Origin: Dastarcus helophoroides
Lineage: Eukaryota > Arthropoda > Insecta > Coleoptera > Bothrideridae
Direction: 5' to 3'
DNA: 64,000 nt
Assembly: GCA_028583605.1 (NCBI GenBank)
Contig: CM053337.1
Coordinates: forward strand, 23,412,764 to 23,476,763
Notes under the pieces: model-generated
Told to the model about the DNA's origin: nothing
The model's input: the letters and a program-made list of their open reading frames with translations, nothing else
Database searches by the model: none
Translations under genes and position numbers: made by a program
In this document: piece after piece, positions 34,439 to 45,296 of the stretch
Numbering within the stretch: the first letter of the stretch is position 1
Layout: every line of letters begins with the position of its first letter

Positions 34439-34873
34439 TTATGGCCAGTCACGGATTGCTTGAGTCTCGCGTGCCACAGTAACCTTGACTTCTGTATTCA
34501 CTATTGCCTGCACATTTCTTCCATCCACGCTGGCTTCCACCATCAAACTCTTCTTGGTCCTTTTTATTTGTTTGATTGGAAGAGTTTTGACGACTGGTTC
34601 CTCGACATTAGCTAGTGAGTTCCTCTTCTCGACGTGTTGTTTTCTTACTGTGATGCTTGTCGATTTCTTGGGGGTTGACCTGCAATCCTTCTTGAAGTGC
34701 TCCGGTTTGCCACAGCTGTAACATGTTATGCTTTTGCTGGATCGACCTTTAAGAGCTCCCAGCAGTTCTTTGATGCTCGCGTTCACATCCTTCATGCTAG
34801 CGTTCATGTTCGCCTTTATTTCCTCCATGTTAGCACTTATGTTCGCGTTCGTCTCCTTTATGTTAGCGCTCAT
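34439..34873 (-). pseudogene. gypsy nucleocapsid zinc knuckle and protease
   Basis: Zinc knuckle CYSCGKPEHFKKDC (CCHC) then a protease segment, VDGRNVQAIVNTEVKVTV. The retroviral-type protease active site should read DTG or DSG, but is NTE here, so it is inactive. Confidence 0.85.
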
Positions 34874-35182
34874 GTTCGCAAGATCAGGGTTATTCGCAAC
34901 CTCCTTGATGTTGGTCTTCCTTATTATTATTCACCGTGACGCCTCTGGCTCCGAAACCTTGTAAGCAACTTCTACCTCCAAAGCTCTGAGCAGTGCCTTC
35001 CTTGATGTTCGGAAGATTGACAAGCGCATCACTCCCTGGACTTCTGAGTCTCGTATTCCTTCTATGAAAATTCTAGCTGTATAAAGTTCCAAAGATTCAG
35101 TTGGTGCTCTTGGATAAGCGGCATGAGCCAGTCTTTTTACGCCAGCCTCGAATTCTTGCAGTGTTTCATTACTTTTCTGCTT

Positions 35183-35293
35183 TTGTTTCTCTCTGAAGAT
35201 GACAGCTTGGCTGTCGAAACGCGTTAGAGCAACCTTTGTTGTGTTTTTTAATCTTTCTTGGTTTCAGGGGACAAGTTCTGTGTTTCAATTTGT
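35183..35293 (+). mobile_element. hammerhead-family element, copy 6, inserted in gypsy gag with TSD
   Basis: A 111-bp insert flanked by identical 12-bp repeats ACTTTTCTGCTT (35171-35182 and 35294-35305). It interrupts the gag coding sequence, so its limits are clear: hammerhead, AGAGCAACCTTTGTTGTG, TTTCTTGGTTTCAGGGGACA, then TTCTGTGTTTCAATT. The TSD length suggests endonuclease-nicked, target-primed insertion rather than DNA cut-and-paste. Confidence 0.8.
35189..35229 (+). ncRNA. hammerhead ribozyme, type 1, covariant stem II
   Basis: Stem I CTCT (35189-35192) with AGAG (35226-35229); core CTGAAGA (35193-35199); one extra T; stem II GACAGC-TTG-GCTGTC (35201-35215); GAAA (35216-35219); self-complementary ACGCGT (35219-35224); H17 = T (35225). 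Compared with copies at 30128 and 61524, both sides of one stem II pair differ (T-A becomes C-G), preserving the helix. Confidence 0.75.
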
Positions 35294-36161
35294 ACTTTTC
35301 TGCTTCCTTATTAGTAGTTGCGCCTGGGCCACTTGTGGCAAATAATGGTCTCCAAATCTCAGCTCTAAAGCCCTAACTTACTCTTCATAGTTAGCGAGTT
35401 CGTAGTCAGATAGAGCTCGGAGTAGTTCCAAAGCTTCTCCGTGCAGGGAAACCACCAATGAGGTCGCCTTTTCGTCTTCGGCCCATCGATTGGCTCTAGC
35501 AGCAGCTTCGAACTGAATTCTGTAGGCCTGGAAAGATGTTTGTCCATCATAGGTCGGAGGTTCCACCTTTTGGGAAGAACTAGCAGGTACACTTTCGGAT
35601 TCATGTTGTGTGCATTGTCCACTTAGCAACTTTTTCATGTTATTTTTTATGTTGTTAATCTCCCTCTGTGTTGTATTTTCCAAATCAAGAAGCTTGCTGT
35701 TGAATTTTTCTTTTACTTCTCCAATTTCTTTCCTGACTTTGCCAATCTCTTCTTGCATTTCTTCTCTTAGTCCTGTAATGTCGGCTCTCATTTTTTCAGT
35801 TATATTTGCTAACAGACTGTGTAACTCTTGTTTTTCTGCATTCCTTTTCTGATCTTCTTCTTGTTTTTCTTGTCGTCTTCGTTCTTCCTCCTGTTCTTTT
35901 TCTTGTCGTCTTTGTTCTTTGTCTTGTCGTCTTCGTTCTTCCTCCTGTTCTTTTTCTTGTCGTCTTTTTTCTGCTTAATCTTTAAACATTGCTATTTGCT
36001 GTTCCATTTTGGCCGATTTTAATCTCGTATCCATAAAGCGTATTTGAATGTTCAAGATTTTACTTGACGCGCCTCGTATAACTCTTTAACAGTTTAAAAC
36101 GTCTGAGATAGTCAACTACGGCACCTGGCACGAATTTTCGAGTAATAAAGCACAATCCACG

Positions 36162-36185
36162 AATAATCCCACTTCTGACACCAGA
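36162..36185 (-). promoter_or_regulatory. gypsy primer-binding site region
   Basis: Next to the 5' LTR on the minus strand lies TGGTGTCAGAAGTGGGA, beginning with the TGG expected for pairing to a tRNA 3' CCA end. The tRNA was not identified. Confidence 0.6.
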
Positions 36186-36561
36186 TGTTACGGGCTTTAT
36201 CGGTTCGAATTGATTACCACGTGTTAATAATACCCACTTTATTACCAAATTAACTCGGCACACTTCAACTGAACAGTAACTCACTACTTATTTACTAGTT
36301 ACTAAGCCACTAACTACACTGACTTCTAACTGACTGACTCGAGGGAAAGCTGACCGCCTTTTATAGTTTTGGCCCCCGGCTTCCAGAACTTTTCGACAGA
36401 TAAGGCTTATCGTTTGTCGAAATTTCTGGAACGCTTATCTGCCATTTGTTTCGTTTTCGCGGCCGCTTTCCCCTTATCAGATCCTTCTAGAAACTTTTTT
36501 TATTTACTAAATTATACAATTCTATTCTAAATTCTATTCCATCTATTTACATTGCCTTACA
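36186..36561 (-). repeat. gypsy 5' LTR
   Basis: 376 bp, TGTTACGGGCTTTATC to CCTTACA, followed by ATATTC; the 4-bp ATAT duplicates the flank before 32089. Carries an extra GATTACCACGTGTT-type stretch relative to the other LTR. Confidence 0.92.
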
Positions 36562-38358
36562 ATATTCTATAAAGACAGATTTACCTCGAAATTTCTATTG
36601 CTTTTCAAAATTTAAGATTTCATATTTCTGCAAATTTCGACTCTTTTTTCGAGATTCGCTTTTATTTGTTCAACATTTTGTTTTATCAATATTTCTCCTT
36701 TTTTAAAGCTCGATTTTTTTTGGAGATGAGTTGTCTTTCTTCCGAATTATATTTCAATTTATTTTAAAAACGCATGTTCTTTTTTCAAAATTTCAACTTT
36801 ATTCCCCAAATTTGGCTTTTTTTTTAAAATTGACCTTATTTTTTCAGAATTTATCATCCTCGAAATTTCGACGTTTTCCGATTTATTTTTTCGAAATTTT
36901 ATTAAAAAAGGTAAACATTTTGGGAAAAAGATTTCTAAGAAATTTCAACCATTTTTTTTAAATGAAATAATAAAAGCATATGATTTCTGATCCCATTATT
37001 CTAAAAATTGGTTTATTTTCTAACAATTAAGCCAAAATTTTAATAAAAGCAGCATTATTAAAAAATAAAATTTTTACTCGAAGTTTTATGTAAAATGTGT
37101 CATTTCGATTTTAATCAGGAACATTTAAAAATCAAAAAATTAAAGTCGACTTCAAAGAAGTCAAATTTCAGTAGAATTTCGACATTTTATGGAAAAACCT
37201 TCATTAAAATTTTGCAATGATCCTTGAAATTTTTAAGGGAGGAGGGCGATTCCATTATCGCGGGTGCAACACTTAGGCAACTCTTAAAGCTAGAAACCAT
37301 TAAAATAAAAATATTTTTCATGAAATTATTCTCTGAAAGGCTAGATTTCAACCTGTTCTCATCTGATTTGTTATAAGAATGATATAATATAAATAGTCAC
37401 AATGTAAGTTTAAAGTGCTATCGCGGGTGCAATCAAATCGGCTCTCCTTTCCAAATTACAGTAAAAAAACACAAACACTTATTAATTGTGAAACATTTAT
37501 TAAATTATGTCTTTATAGTTTAAAAGATTATAAATTGATGTATTCAAATAAACCAAAAAAATATAGAACTCAAAAATAAACAATGAATTATTCAGTTTTA
37601 AAGCAATAGCGGGTGTAACTTCAAATTATTAGGGTTGCAAAGCACTTTAAATTCTAAGAACATTAACTTCATTATAAATAATTAACAAAATCAGAAATCA
37701 AGCAATGTATATTACTAATTAGTATACTTCTTTGTCACCAACAATAGCTTAGAATCCAAAGACAAAATCTCAGTGACCGATAGTGTCCCAGGTACCATTT
37801 TTCAGTTGGTTTTTTGCAGCATCTATTCAAATGATACTATGTATAAACACCTCAAGTATTTAAATGCGAAGTTGAGGCTACAAAAAATAGTTTTATTATT
37901 AAATCCAGATTTTGGTTTCTTGTATTGACATTAAAAACGTAACCAATACTGCGATTTTGAAGTTTATCTCAGAATCGTCTCCAGCGGAATCGCCCAGTAC
38001 ATTTTTTAAGCTTAAAATTAGGAGAAGAAAATGGAAAATTTATAAAATTTTTGGGTAATTGCAAATACCGAAATTTTTCAATTTTGAAAAAATTGAAATT
38101 CGGAAACAAAATATATATTTATGTATCTATGTATCGGGCTGGATTCGACAATACCGCGGGCCGGATGGTACCCGCAAACGTAGTTTTTTTTAAGCACAAT
38201 CCACTCGTGCACTACGACTAGAAGACGGATATGAAGATAGATAATTTCATTTTTAAAAATGGGCATAAGAGGAACCATTTAAAATAATCATGACGTTATG
38301 CATCTGTGCAAACAGATAAATCCTTAAGTACTTGCTTGTATTAGATCTTGATTTTCAG
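36562..38358. other. intron 2 of receptor C, right part
   Basis: AT-rich filler, then three dispersed copies of a word near ATCGCGGGTGCAA (37256, 37422, 37605). At 38128-38185 a short GC-rich patch with CGCGGGCCGGAT resembles a hAT end. No gene seen. Confidence 0.55.
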
Positions 38359-38977
38359 CTTCCAGTCCCTTTTGAAGGTACGCTTCTGGATTACGCAAGC
38401 AGCGATAAACATCGGGATGTAAATACGTTCAACCGCTTTCAAAGTCGTTTGCTTTTCTACTGCCGGGACTACTATAATTTTTCGTAAGAAATCCATTTCA
38501 CGTGATACAGTTTCACCATCAAATACAATACAGGTTTGACCTAGCTCTGTCGAAGTCTTGGGGTTATATGAAACCAGATGGTACATTCGATGGAATGGTA
38601 GGAGACCTAGCCCGCAAGAAAATTGACTTCGGTTTGTCCCCTTTATTTTTCCGGAGCGATCGACTCATGTATATTGACTATGGACGACTTACTTGGACCT
38701 TGAGGTGATTTATAGGAAATTTGGCGATCTGTAGTGTGAGAAGTTGTTTAAAATTTTAGAGCAGCGTTCATATTTCGCAATGTGAAGGCCAGTGCATCGT
38801 TCAATATCTTTCTAAAGCCGTTATCAACAACGATTTGGTTAACTGTTTTTTCGTTCTTCGTCTGTGCGATAATCATCCTCAAGCTTATCACGAACGTGGA
38901 AGAGAAAGATAAAAATGAATTTGACACCAATTGGAGCCGGCTAATCTTATTTGTTATTGGATCCTTTTGCCAACAAG
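38359..38977 (+). CDS. ionotropic receptor copy C, exons 3-5
   Basis: Exons 38359-38483, 38534-38704 and 38760-38977 have exactly the lengths of copy B (125, 171, 218). They encode FNRFQSRLLFYCRDYYNF; S1 with SKSWGYMKPDGTFDGMVG and PLFFRSDRLMYIDY (ligand Arg kept); M1 (TVFSFFVCAIIILKL) and the pore IGSFCQQG. All splice sites are intact and introns within the cluster are 50-55 bp. The next intron, 51 bp in copy B, is 6.3 kb here. Confidence 0.9.
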
Positions 38978-41900
38978 GTTTGTCTTATTGGGTTGCAGTG
39001 GCGGCTCGTGGACAAAACTAATGGGGGTGCTGCGACAATGTTTAGCGTTTTAAAATTTTTAAGATTTCAACTCAAAATTTCGACATTTTCAAAACGTTAC
39101 TTTTCGAAAATTTTAGTTTTCTTTAAAAACTTGACAATGAAAACTTTTGATAGTGTCGCGTTTTTTGAAAGGTTGTATTTTTTTCCAAATTTCGACCGTA
39201 TTGTAAAATTTCGATTTTTTTTTGTAATCTCGACTTTATTTTATTTTTAAGTATTGACTTTTCTGAAAAACTGTAAATACTCTTTTAAAAATTTCCGTAT
39301 TTTCATAAATATTTAGACTTTTCGGTGTTCTTGTTTTTTTTGTATTTTTTTTTGAAAATTAATTATTATATATTTTTTTTAATTTTTACTATTTGAAAAT
39401 TCTTACTTTTTCTGCAAATGTAAATTTTTAAGAACTGGAGTTTTGACTTTTTAAATTTTCGACTTTTTTCTAAATTTCATCATTGTTTATTGTTTTTTTG
39501 GAAAATTATAATTTTTTTTATTAAAAATTTCGATTCTTAATAATTTCGACTGGTTTTTATTTAAATGTCAACTATCTTTCAAAATTTCGACTTTTTTGCA
39601 AAATTTCGATTATTTTTTGATTTTCTTCGTTGAAAATTTCGCTACTTCTTAGAAATTCTTTCAAAATTTCGATTTTTTTGAAAACTTTGAAATGTTATAA
39701 AATGTTTGACATTTCTTCAAAATTTTAATTTTGTTGACCTAAATTTTCAGAAGAAAATGTTCTTTGATTCAAAATTTAGCTACCGAAAATTCAAAACTTT
39801 TCCAAAATTTTATCTTCTCAACATTTCGAATTTTGAAAACCTCGATCTATCTGATAATTTTCACTTGCTTTAAATATTCCAGTTTCGAAAATTTTTATTG
39901 AAAATTTGAGTGCAAATTTCCCAACTATTCAAAATTTAAATTTTTTTAAAATTTCGAATTATTTCGTAAATTCGATAAAAATTCTCAAATTTTTTGCAAA
40001 TTCAGATCTTTTAATTTCAATTAGAAATTTCAACCTTTTTCGAAAATCTCTTTTTTTGCAAAATTTTGACTTATTTTGGAAATTCGAAAGTTTTGAAAGT
40101 TTTTTTCCTTGTCAACGAATTTCGACTTTATTGAAAACTTTTTTGAAATTTTCGACTTTTTATTTTAATTCCCACCGTTGAATATCCGGCCTTTTCAAAA
40201 GTTCGAATTTTTTAAAATTTTGGTCATTTTCCAAAATTTAAAATTATTGGATAGCTTAAAAATGTTGACAATTTTTTTAGTTTCAACTATTTTCAAAATT
40301 TTGACATTTCGTTCAAACGTCGATTCTTTATTTAAAAATTATGATTTTTTTTAAGTCAGACATTCCTTAAAACCTTTTATTGAAATTTTCGACTAATAAT
40401 TCGTAAAATTTCGACTCCATTTCAAAACTTCGACTTTTTTTCAAAATTTCGACTCTTTTTGAAAATTTAGCTTTTTTTTGAAAAGTTTGAACTTTTTTTA
40501 AAATTTTATTTATACATTTTTTTAAACATTTCCAATTAACAGAAAAGATTCTCTTTAAACTTGAACTATTGAAATTTTCGACTAATATTTCGTAAGATTT
40601 CGACTCCATTTCAAAATTTCCGTTTTCAAGATTTCAATATTTACAAAAATTTCATTTTTTCAGACTTTCCATTTTATTCAAAATTTCGACTGTTTTTCAA
40701 AGTTTTTACTTTGAAAATGTCTGTATACTTTATTGAACATTTCAAATTTTTCTTAAAATTCTAAACGTTTTCAATTTTTGTAATGTTTGGACTCTTCTTC
40801 TTCGGCTTTTTCTCGAATTTTTCACGTTTTGTGACAAGTTCGAGTTTTTTAAAAACTTCTCTAAATTTTAACTGTCTCATTAATTTTGAAAAATTCAATT
40901 TTTTAATGAAAATTTCGACTTTTTAACAGATTTCTCATTTTTCTCGAAATGTTGACTTTTTATGAAAATTATTTCGACTTTTTTTTTGAAGATTCGACTT
41001 TCTTGAAAACATCAAATTCTTTAAAATTTTGACCTTTTGAAAACTATGATTTTTGTATAAAAATGTCGGATTTTTTATAAAAATGTCGACATCAAAATTT
41101 CCATTTTTTTTTCTAAAAATTTTGACCTTTTTGCAAATGTCGACTTTTTAAAAAAATGTCTACCTTTGAAAATTTCCACTTTTATTCTAATTCTTATTTT
41201 TAGAGAAATGTCAACATTTCTCCTAAAATTTTTGGTCTTTTAAATGTCAAATTCTACTCCAAAATCAGAAAATGTTGTAGATTGAGTTTTTTTCAAAATT
41301 GCGACTTGTTCTCGAAATATTAGATCGTCAATTTTGATCTAATGTGACAGACTCTTCGAATTCCTCTTTTTTAAAAATTTCAGACTTTTTAAAAATTTTC
41401 AGTCTTCAAAATTTCGATAATTTCTCAAAATTTTGTTTTGTTTTGGTGGGCCGCCGTAGCGTAATGTGAGTGAAATTTTTTTTCAAAATTTCGACTCTTT
41501 GAACATTTAACTGTTTTTTAAAAGTTCGACCTTTTTTTTAAAATTTTATTTATACATTTTTTAAACATTTCCAATTAAATCTTCGACTTAAAAGATTCTT
41601 TTTAAACTTGAAATATTGAAAATTTCGACTTTTTTGAAAATTTTATCTTGTCAAAATTTCAGCTTTTTTGATTATTACGAATTTTTCGATAATTTTGAGT
41701 GTTCTCCAATATTTAAAAAAATCAGCTTCTTTGTAAATTTAATTAAGAACTCTGCAATTTATTTTAAATTTCGATATTTTCCAAAAATTCGTCTTTTATT
41801 CACATTTCCAAAATTATTGAAAATGTCGATCATTTTAAAAATTAAAAATTATTCCGAAATCCTCATTTTCCTTTAAAAATTTGCCTTTCTAAGAAAATTT

Positions 41901-43667
41901 CTAAATTTTTTAGTTTGACTTTTTTTTATGTTCGTCATTTCCGATAACTTTGGATTTATTTTTTAAAAGTGGTAATGTTTTTCTTTTTAAATTTACATTT
42001 TTTAAGAAACATTTCCAAATAACACTCGAATTTAAAAAAAAATAATAACAAAATTTCCTATTTTTAAACTTGTGCAAAATTTTGAAACAAATTTGCAAAA
42101 AAAAAACATTTTATGTACAAATAAATAGCCAAAATTTGAATTTTAATCACAAAAAATTGGCCCCAAGCTGGAATATTTGATTTTTGAAATTGCTCTGGAA
42201 TATCAAAATTATTAGAAAAAAATTAAATTAGAACATAAATTGTTAATGAATTTTTTTCAACATTTTGATTAATTTTAATTTCGAAATTTTGAGACTCTAC
42301 TAGAAATGTAGACTCTTTTTCTCAAAAATTTCAATAATTTCCACTTTAAAAGTCGAAATTATAAAAATATTTTTGACAATTAATTGATTTCAAAAAAACT
42401 TTTTTTCTTTAATTACGAAAATGTTATTTTTTTAATGTTATTTATAAATGAGAAATTTCAACTTTTTTCTAGAAATATGATCTGCTTTCTCTTGAAATTT
42501 TGAGCTTAATTTTTAAAATTCGAGATTTTTTTTATAGGAATTTGAATTTTAAATTCGAACTTGTGAATTTCAAAAATAAATTTAAGATTTCTAAAAAAAT
42601 TGGAAATTCTGATTCAGAATTTTCTTTGCTCATACACTAGTAGTAATTTTTTAGAGAAATATCAAATGGTTTCATTTTTTCTTGAAATTTCAATATTTTT
42701 CCCAGAGTTTCGTTATTTTTATGCAGATTGAAGTTTATTTTTCCTAAATTTATACTTAATAATTTTCAGTTTCTTATCAAAGTTACAAAGTAAAACGGAC
42801 TTTAAAATGTTAAAATTTCATTAAAAAGCTTTTAAATTTTCAAAACAAATTAGAGAGAAATCAAAATTTCTACAAGAAAAAATATTTTAAAGACAAAATC
42901 TCCAGGAAAAATCGAAATTTCAAAAAAAATTCTTTGTATAAAATGTTTAGAGAAAAACCCAAATTTCATAAGAAAAAAAAAGCAAAATTTTATAGGGAAC
43001 AAAATCGAAATTCGGAAAACAATTGAAATATCTTTACAAAAAAGTCGAAATTTTTTACTTTTCCCAAAATGTTCAAATTTTTATAGAGCTTTCAGGGTTT
43101 TTTCAAACATTTTTTGCCAAAACTACAAAATAAAATGAACTTTAAATTGTCAAAGTGTCAAAGTGACATTTTAAAAGCAAATTAGAGGAACATAAAGAAA
43201 AATCTGAAGAAGTTGTAATTTCTAGAAGAAATTTTAAGAATAACACTTTCAGGAAAAATGGAAATTTCGAGAAAATTTATTTTTATAAAATATTTAATGA
43301 AAATGGAAACTGCAGAAAAAATCAAAATTTTCTAAAAAAGTCGAAATATCTGAAAAAAGCTTACAATTTTTATACAAAATGACATTTGATGTAAAAATTC
43401 GAAAATACCGTATTAACTTATTTTTTAAAGAAATAGTAAAATGCGAGATGGGTTGAATTTGGATTTTTCTTGAAATTGTAATTATTTTCTCAAAGTGTTG
43501 ACATTTTCAAAGAAATTTGAGTTTTTTTCTTAACATTTTAATTCTTGCTCGAAATATTCATTTTTTCCTCAAAACTTTTACAAAAATTAGTTTTTGAAAA
43601 TGTGATTTTGATCAAAATTAAAAATAAAATAGATTTTTAAATGTCGTAACTTTGTGAAAGAAAAATT

Positions 43668-43778
43668 GAAATTCAGAACTTGCCCCCTGAAACCAAGAAA
43701 GATTAACCTTTCTTGGTTTCAGGAGACAAGTTCTGTATTTCAATTTTTAAAGATAACCAAGGACCAGTCCGTTCCACC
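43668..43778. mobile_element. hammerhead-family terminal repeat, copy 7 (core lost)
   Basis: Inverted arms AATTGAAATTCAGAACTTG and CAAGTTCTGTATTTCAATTT face each other across AAAGATTAACCTTT, then AACCAAGGACCAGTCCGTTC. The ribozyme section is absent. Confidence 0.7.
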
Positions 43779-43890
43779 AAAAATTCGTGAAAGAAACCTA
43801 AAATTTCTATAAAAAGTAATCGAAGAAAATTTAAAATTTCAAAAAATTGTGTAATGAAAAGTGTTCAGAAAATTTTGAGAAAAAAAAACT

Positions 43891-43976
43891 CGAAAGCGAA
43901 AATTTGCTTTCGAGTTTATCTGTGTGTGTGTCTGTGGAACTGCAGCACCCCCAAATGGGGGTGCTGCAGTTCCACA
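43891..43976. repeat. two strong hairpins near a transposon end
   Basis: First, ACTCGAAAGC with GCTTTCGAGT (43891-43917). Second, 43933-43976: 20-bp perfect arms beginning TGTGGAACTGCAGCACC around the loop AAAT. Both lie in the right end of the CAGTGGCGGCT element. Confidence 0.85.
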
Positions 43977-44000
43977 GTGCCTATATGCCAGCCGCCACTG

Positions 44001-45260
44001 TTAGGTTGGCAAGAAAGTAATTTCGTTTTTTTCACATAGACAGCGTTATTTAATTTTTTTTTTATGAATTATGTTGGTGATGTCTTTGCGTTTTGACATT
44101 TGATATCAGACAGGTCGACGTTCATTTTGAAGCACGTGGTGAGAGATTTTATTTGTAGCTGATAGTTGAGGGCCAATTTTAACATGGAGTGCAAAAACGA
44201 ATATTTTACTTTTTTATTTCCGTAAAGGACGAAAAGCTGCAGAGGCTCGTAAAGAAATATGTGAAGTCTATGGTAGTGATTGCATAACAGAACGCACTTG
44301 TCAGAATTGGTTTACGAAATTCCGTTCTGGAGATTTTTCACTCAAAGGTGAACAACGTTCTGGTCGACCTACTAAAGTTGATAATAATCAAATTAACGCC
44401 ATTATTAGAGAGGATCGTCATATAACTGTTCGAAAGATTTCGGTGAGGTTAATGTATCACACACAACCATTGAGAACCACTTAAAATGTCTTGGACTCGT
44501 TAAAAAGCTCGATATTTGTGTTCCGCATAAATTGAAAGATATTCATTTGACACAACGAATCAATATATGCGATACGCATCTTAGGCGCAATGAAAATGAT
44601 CCCTTCTTGAAAAGAATTATTACTGGTAATGAAAAATGGGTCACCTACAGCAACATCGTTTGAAGAGGATCATGGTCCAAGCACAATGAACCAGCACAAA
44701 TCACATCAAAAGCTGAAATGCATCAAAAAAAGATCATGCTGCCGATTTGGAGGGATTATAAAAGTATTGTGTATTTTGAGCTGCTTCCAAGGAACCAGAC
44801 AATCAATTCAGATGTATACTGCCAACAGCTAATGAAACTGGATGAAGCAATCCAAGAACAAAGACCGGAAAGGAATTGTGTTTCACCATGACAGTGCTAG
44901 GCCTCACACATCTTTGGTAACTCGTGGGAAATTACTGGAGCTTGGTTGGGAAGTGATGTTGCATCCCCCATACAGCCTTGACCTAGCACCATCTGATTAC
45001 CAATTATTTCATAGTTTGCAGAACTCTATGAATGGTAAAAATTTCCCAAATGATGATGACCCTAAATCGCACTTGGTTCAGTTTTTTTCTGAGAAGGATC
45101 AGAAATTCTATGAGGGCGGAATCATGAAGCTGCAGAAAGATGGCAAAAGATCATTGAACAAAATGGAAAATATATAATTGATTAAAATCTATTCTTTGTA
45201 TTAAAAAAATGGGTTTTTTTTGTACCTCAAAACCGAAATTACTATCTTGCCAACCCAATA
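44001..45260 (+). mobile_element. mariner transposon, inactive
   Basis: Full-length by size (~1.25 kb). Ends TTAGGTTGGCAAGAAAGT and ACTATCTTGCCAACCCAA form inverted repeats of the irritans-like GGTTGGCAAG type. It inserted right beside the CAGTGGCGGCT element and 36 bp before exon 6 of receptor C. Its transposase is broken. Confidence 0.9.
44190..45178 (+). pseudogene. mariner transposase, broken
   Basis: The N-terminal helix-turn-helix region has GRKAAEARKEICEVYG, TCQNWFTKFRSGDFSL and RSGRPTKV. The catalytic half has TGNEKWVTY, FHHDSARPHTS and LDLAPSDY. Thirty-four residues separate the second and third acidic residues, the DD34D signature of mariner. The first Asp (TGDEKW in the family) is Asn here. 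At least two frameshifts (near 44445 and 44660). Confidence 0.88.
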
Positions 45261-45296
45261 TTAAAAAATATCGCTATTACCAAGACATCTTTGTAG

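Larger units (their letters stand above)
34925..36007 (-). pseudogene. gypsy gag, broken
   Basis: Minus-strand ATG at 36007 (MEQQIAMFKD) is followed after ten codons by a TAA, then a Glu/Arg/Gln-rich coiled-coil repeat (35840-35970, RRQEKEQEEERRR), a helical region (GLREEMQEEIGKVRKEIGEV), a capsid-like segment (PPTYDGQTSFQAYRIQFEA, DYELANYEE, then TAA), and after the hammerhead insertion the capsid C-terminus (LQEFEAGVKRLAHAAYP, LYTARIFIEGI). Confidence 0.8.
32089..36561 (-). mobile_element. Ty3/gypsy LTR retrotransposon, defective
   Basis: A 4.5-kb element in reverse orientation within intron 2 of receptor C. Two similar LTRs (32089-32451, 36186-36561), TG...CA ends, 4-bp ATAT flanks on both sides. 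The minus strand runs gag, zinc knuckle, protease, RNase H, integrase. The reverse transcriptase fingers and palm are deleted at about 34438, where the protease frame runs straight into the RT thumb region. No envelope gene seen. Further damage: stops in gag, frameshifts, altered protease and integrase active sites, and a hammerhead element in gag. Confidence 0.93.
38996..44000. mobile_element. DNA transposon remnant with CAGTGGCGGCT ends
   Basis: CAGTGGCGGCTCGTGG at 38996 and its inverse GCCGCCACTG ending at 44000 form terminal inverted repeats. The word AATGGGGGTGCTGC occurs inside both ends (39022 and 43955). No transposase; the interior is T-rich filler with TTTCGACTTT words, switching to A-rich near 42.8 kb, plus a hammerhead-family terminal copy. 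Superfamily unclear, hAT-like ends are possible. It sits in intron 5 of receptor C. Confidence 0.5.

Noticed and set aside
34424..34964. Plus-strand hydrophobic frames over the gypsy protease region
   Set aside because: Antisense shadows of the gypsy genes.
45209..45296. In-frame extension of receptor C exon 6 into the mariner 3' end
   Set aside because: Copy B and the AG acceptor at 45295-45296 place the exon start at 45297; the upstream part is transposon sequence read by chance.
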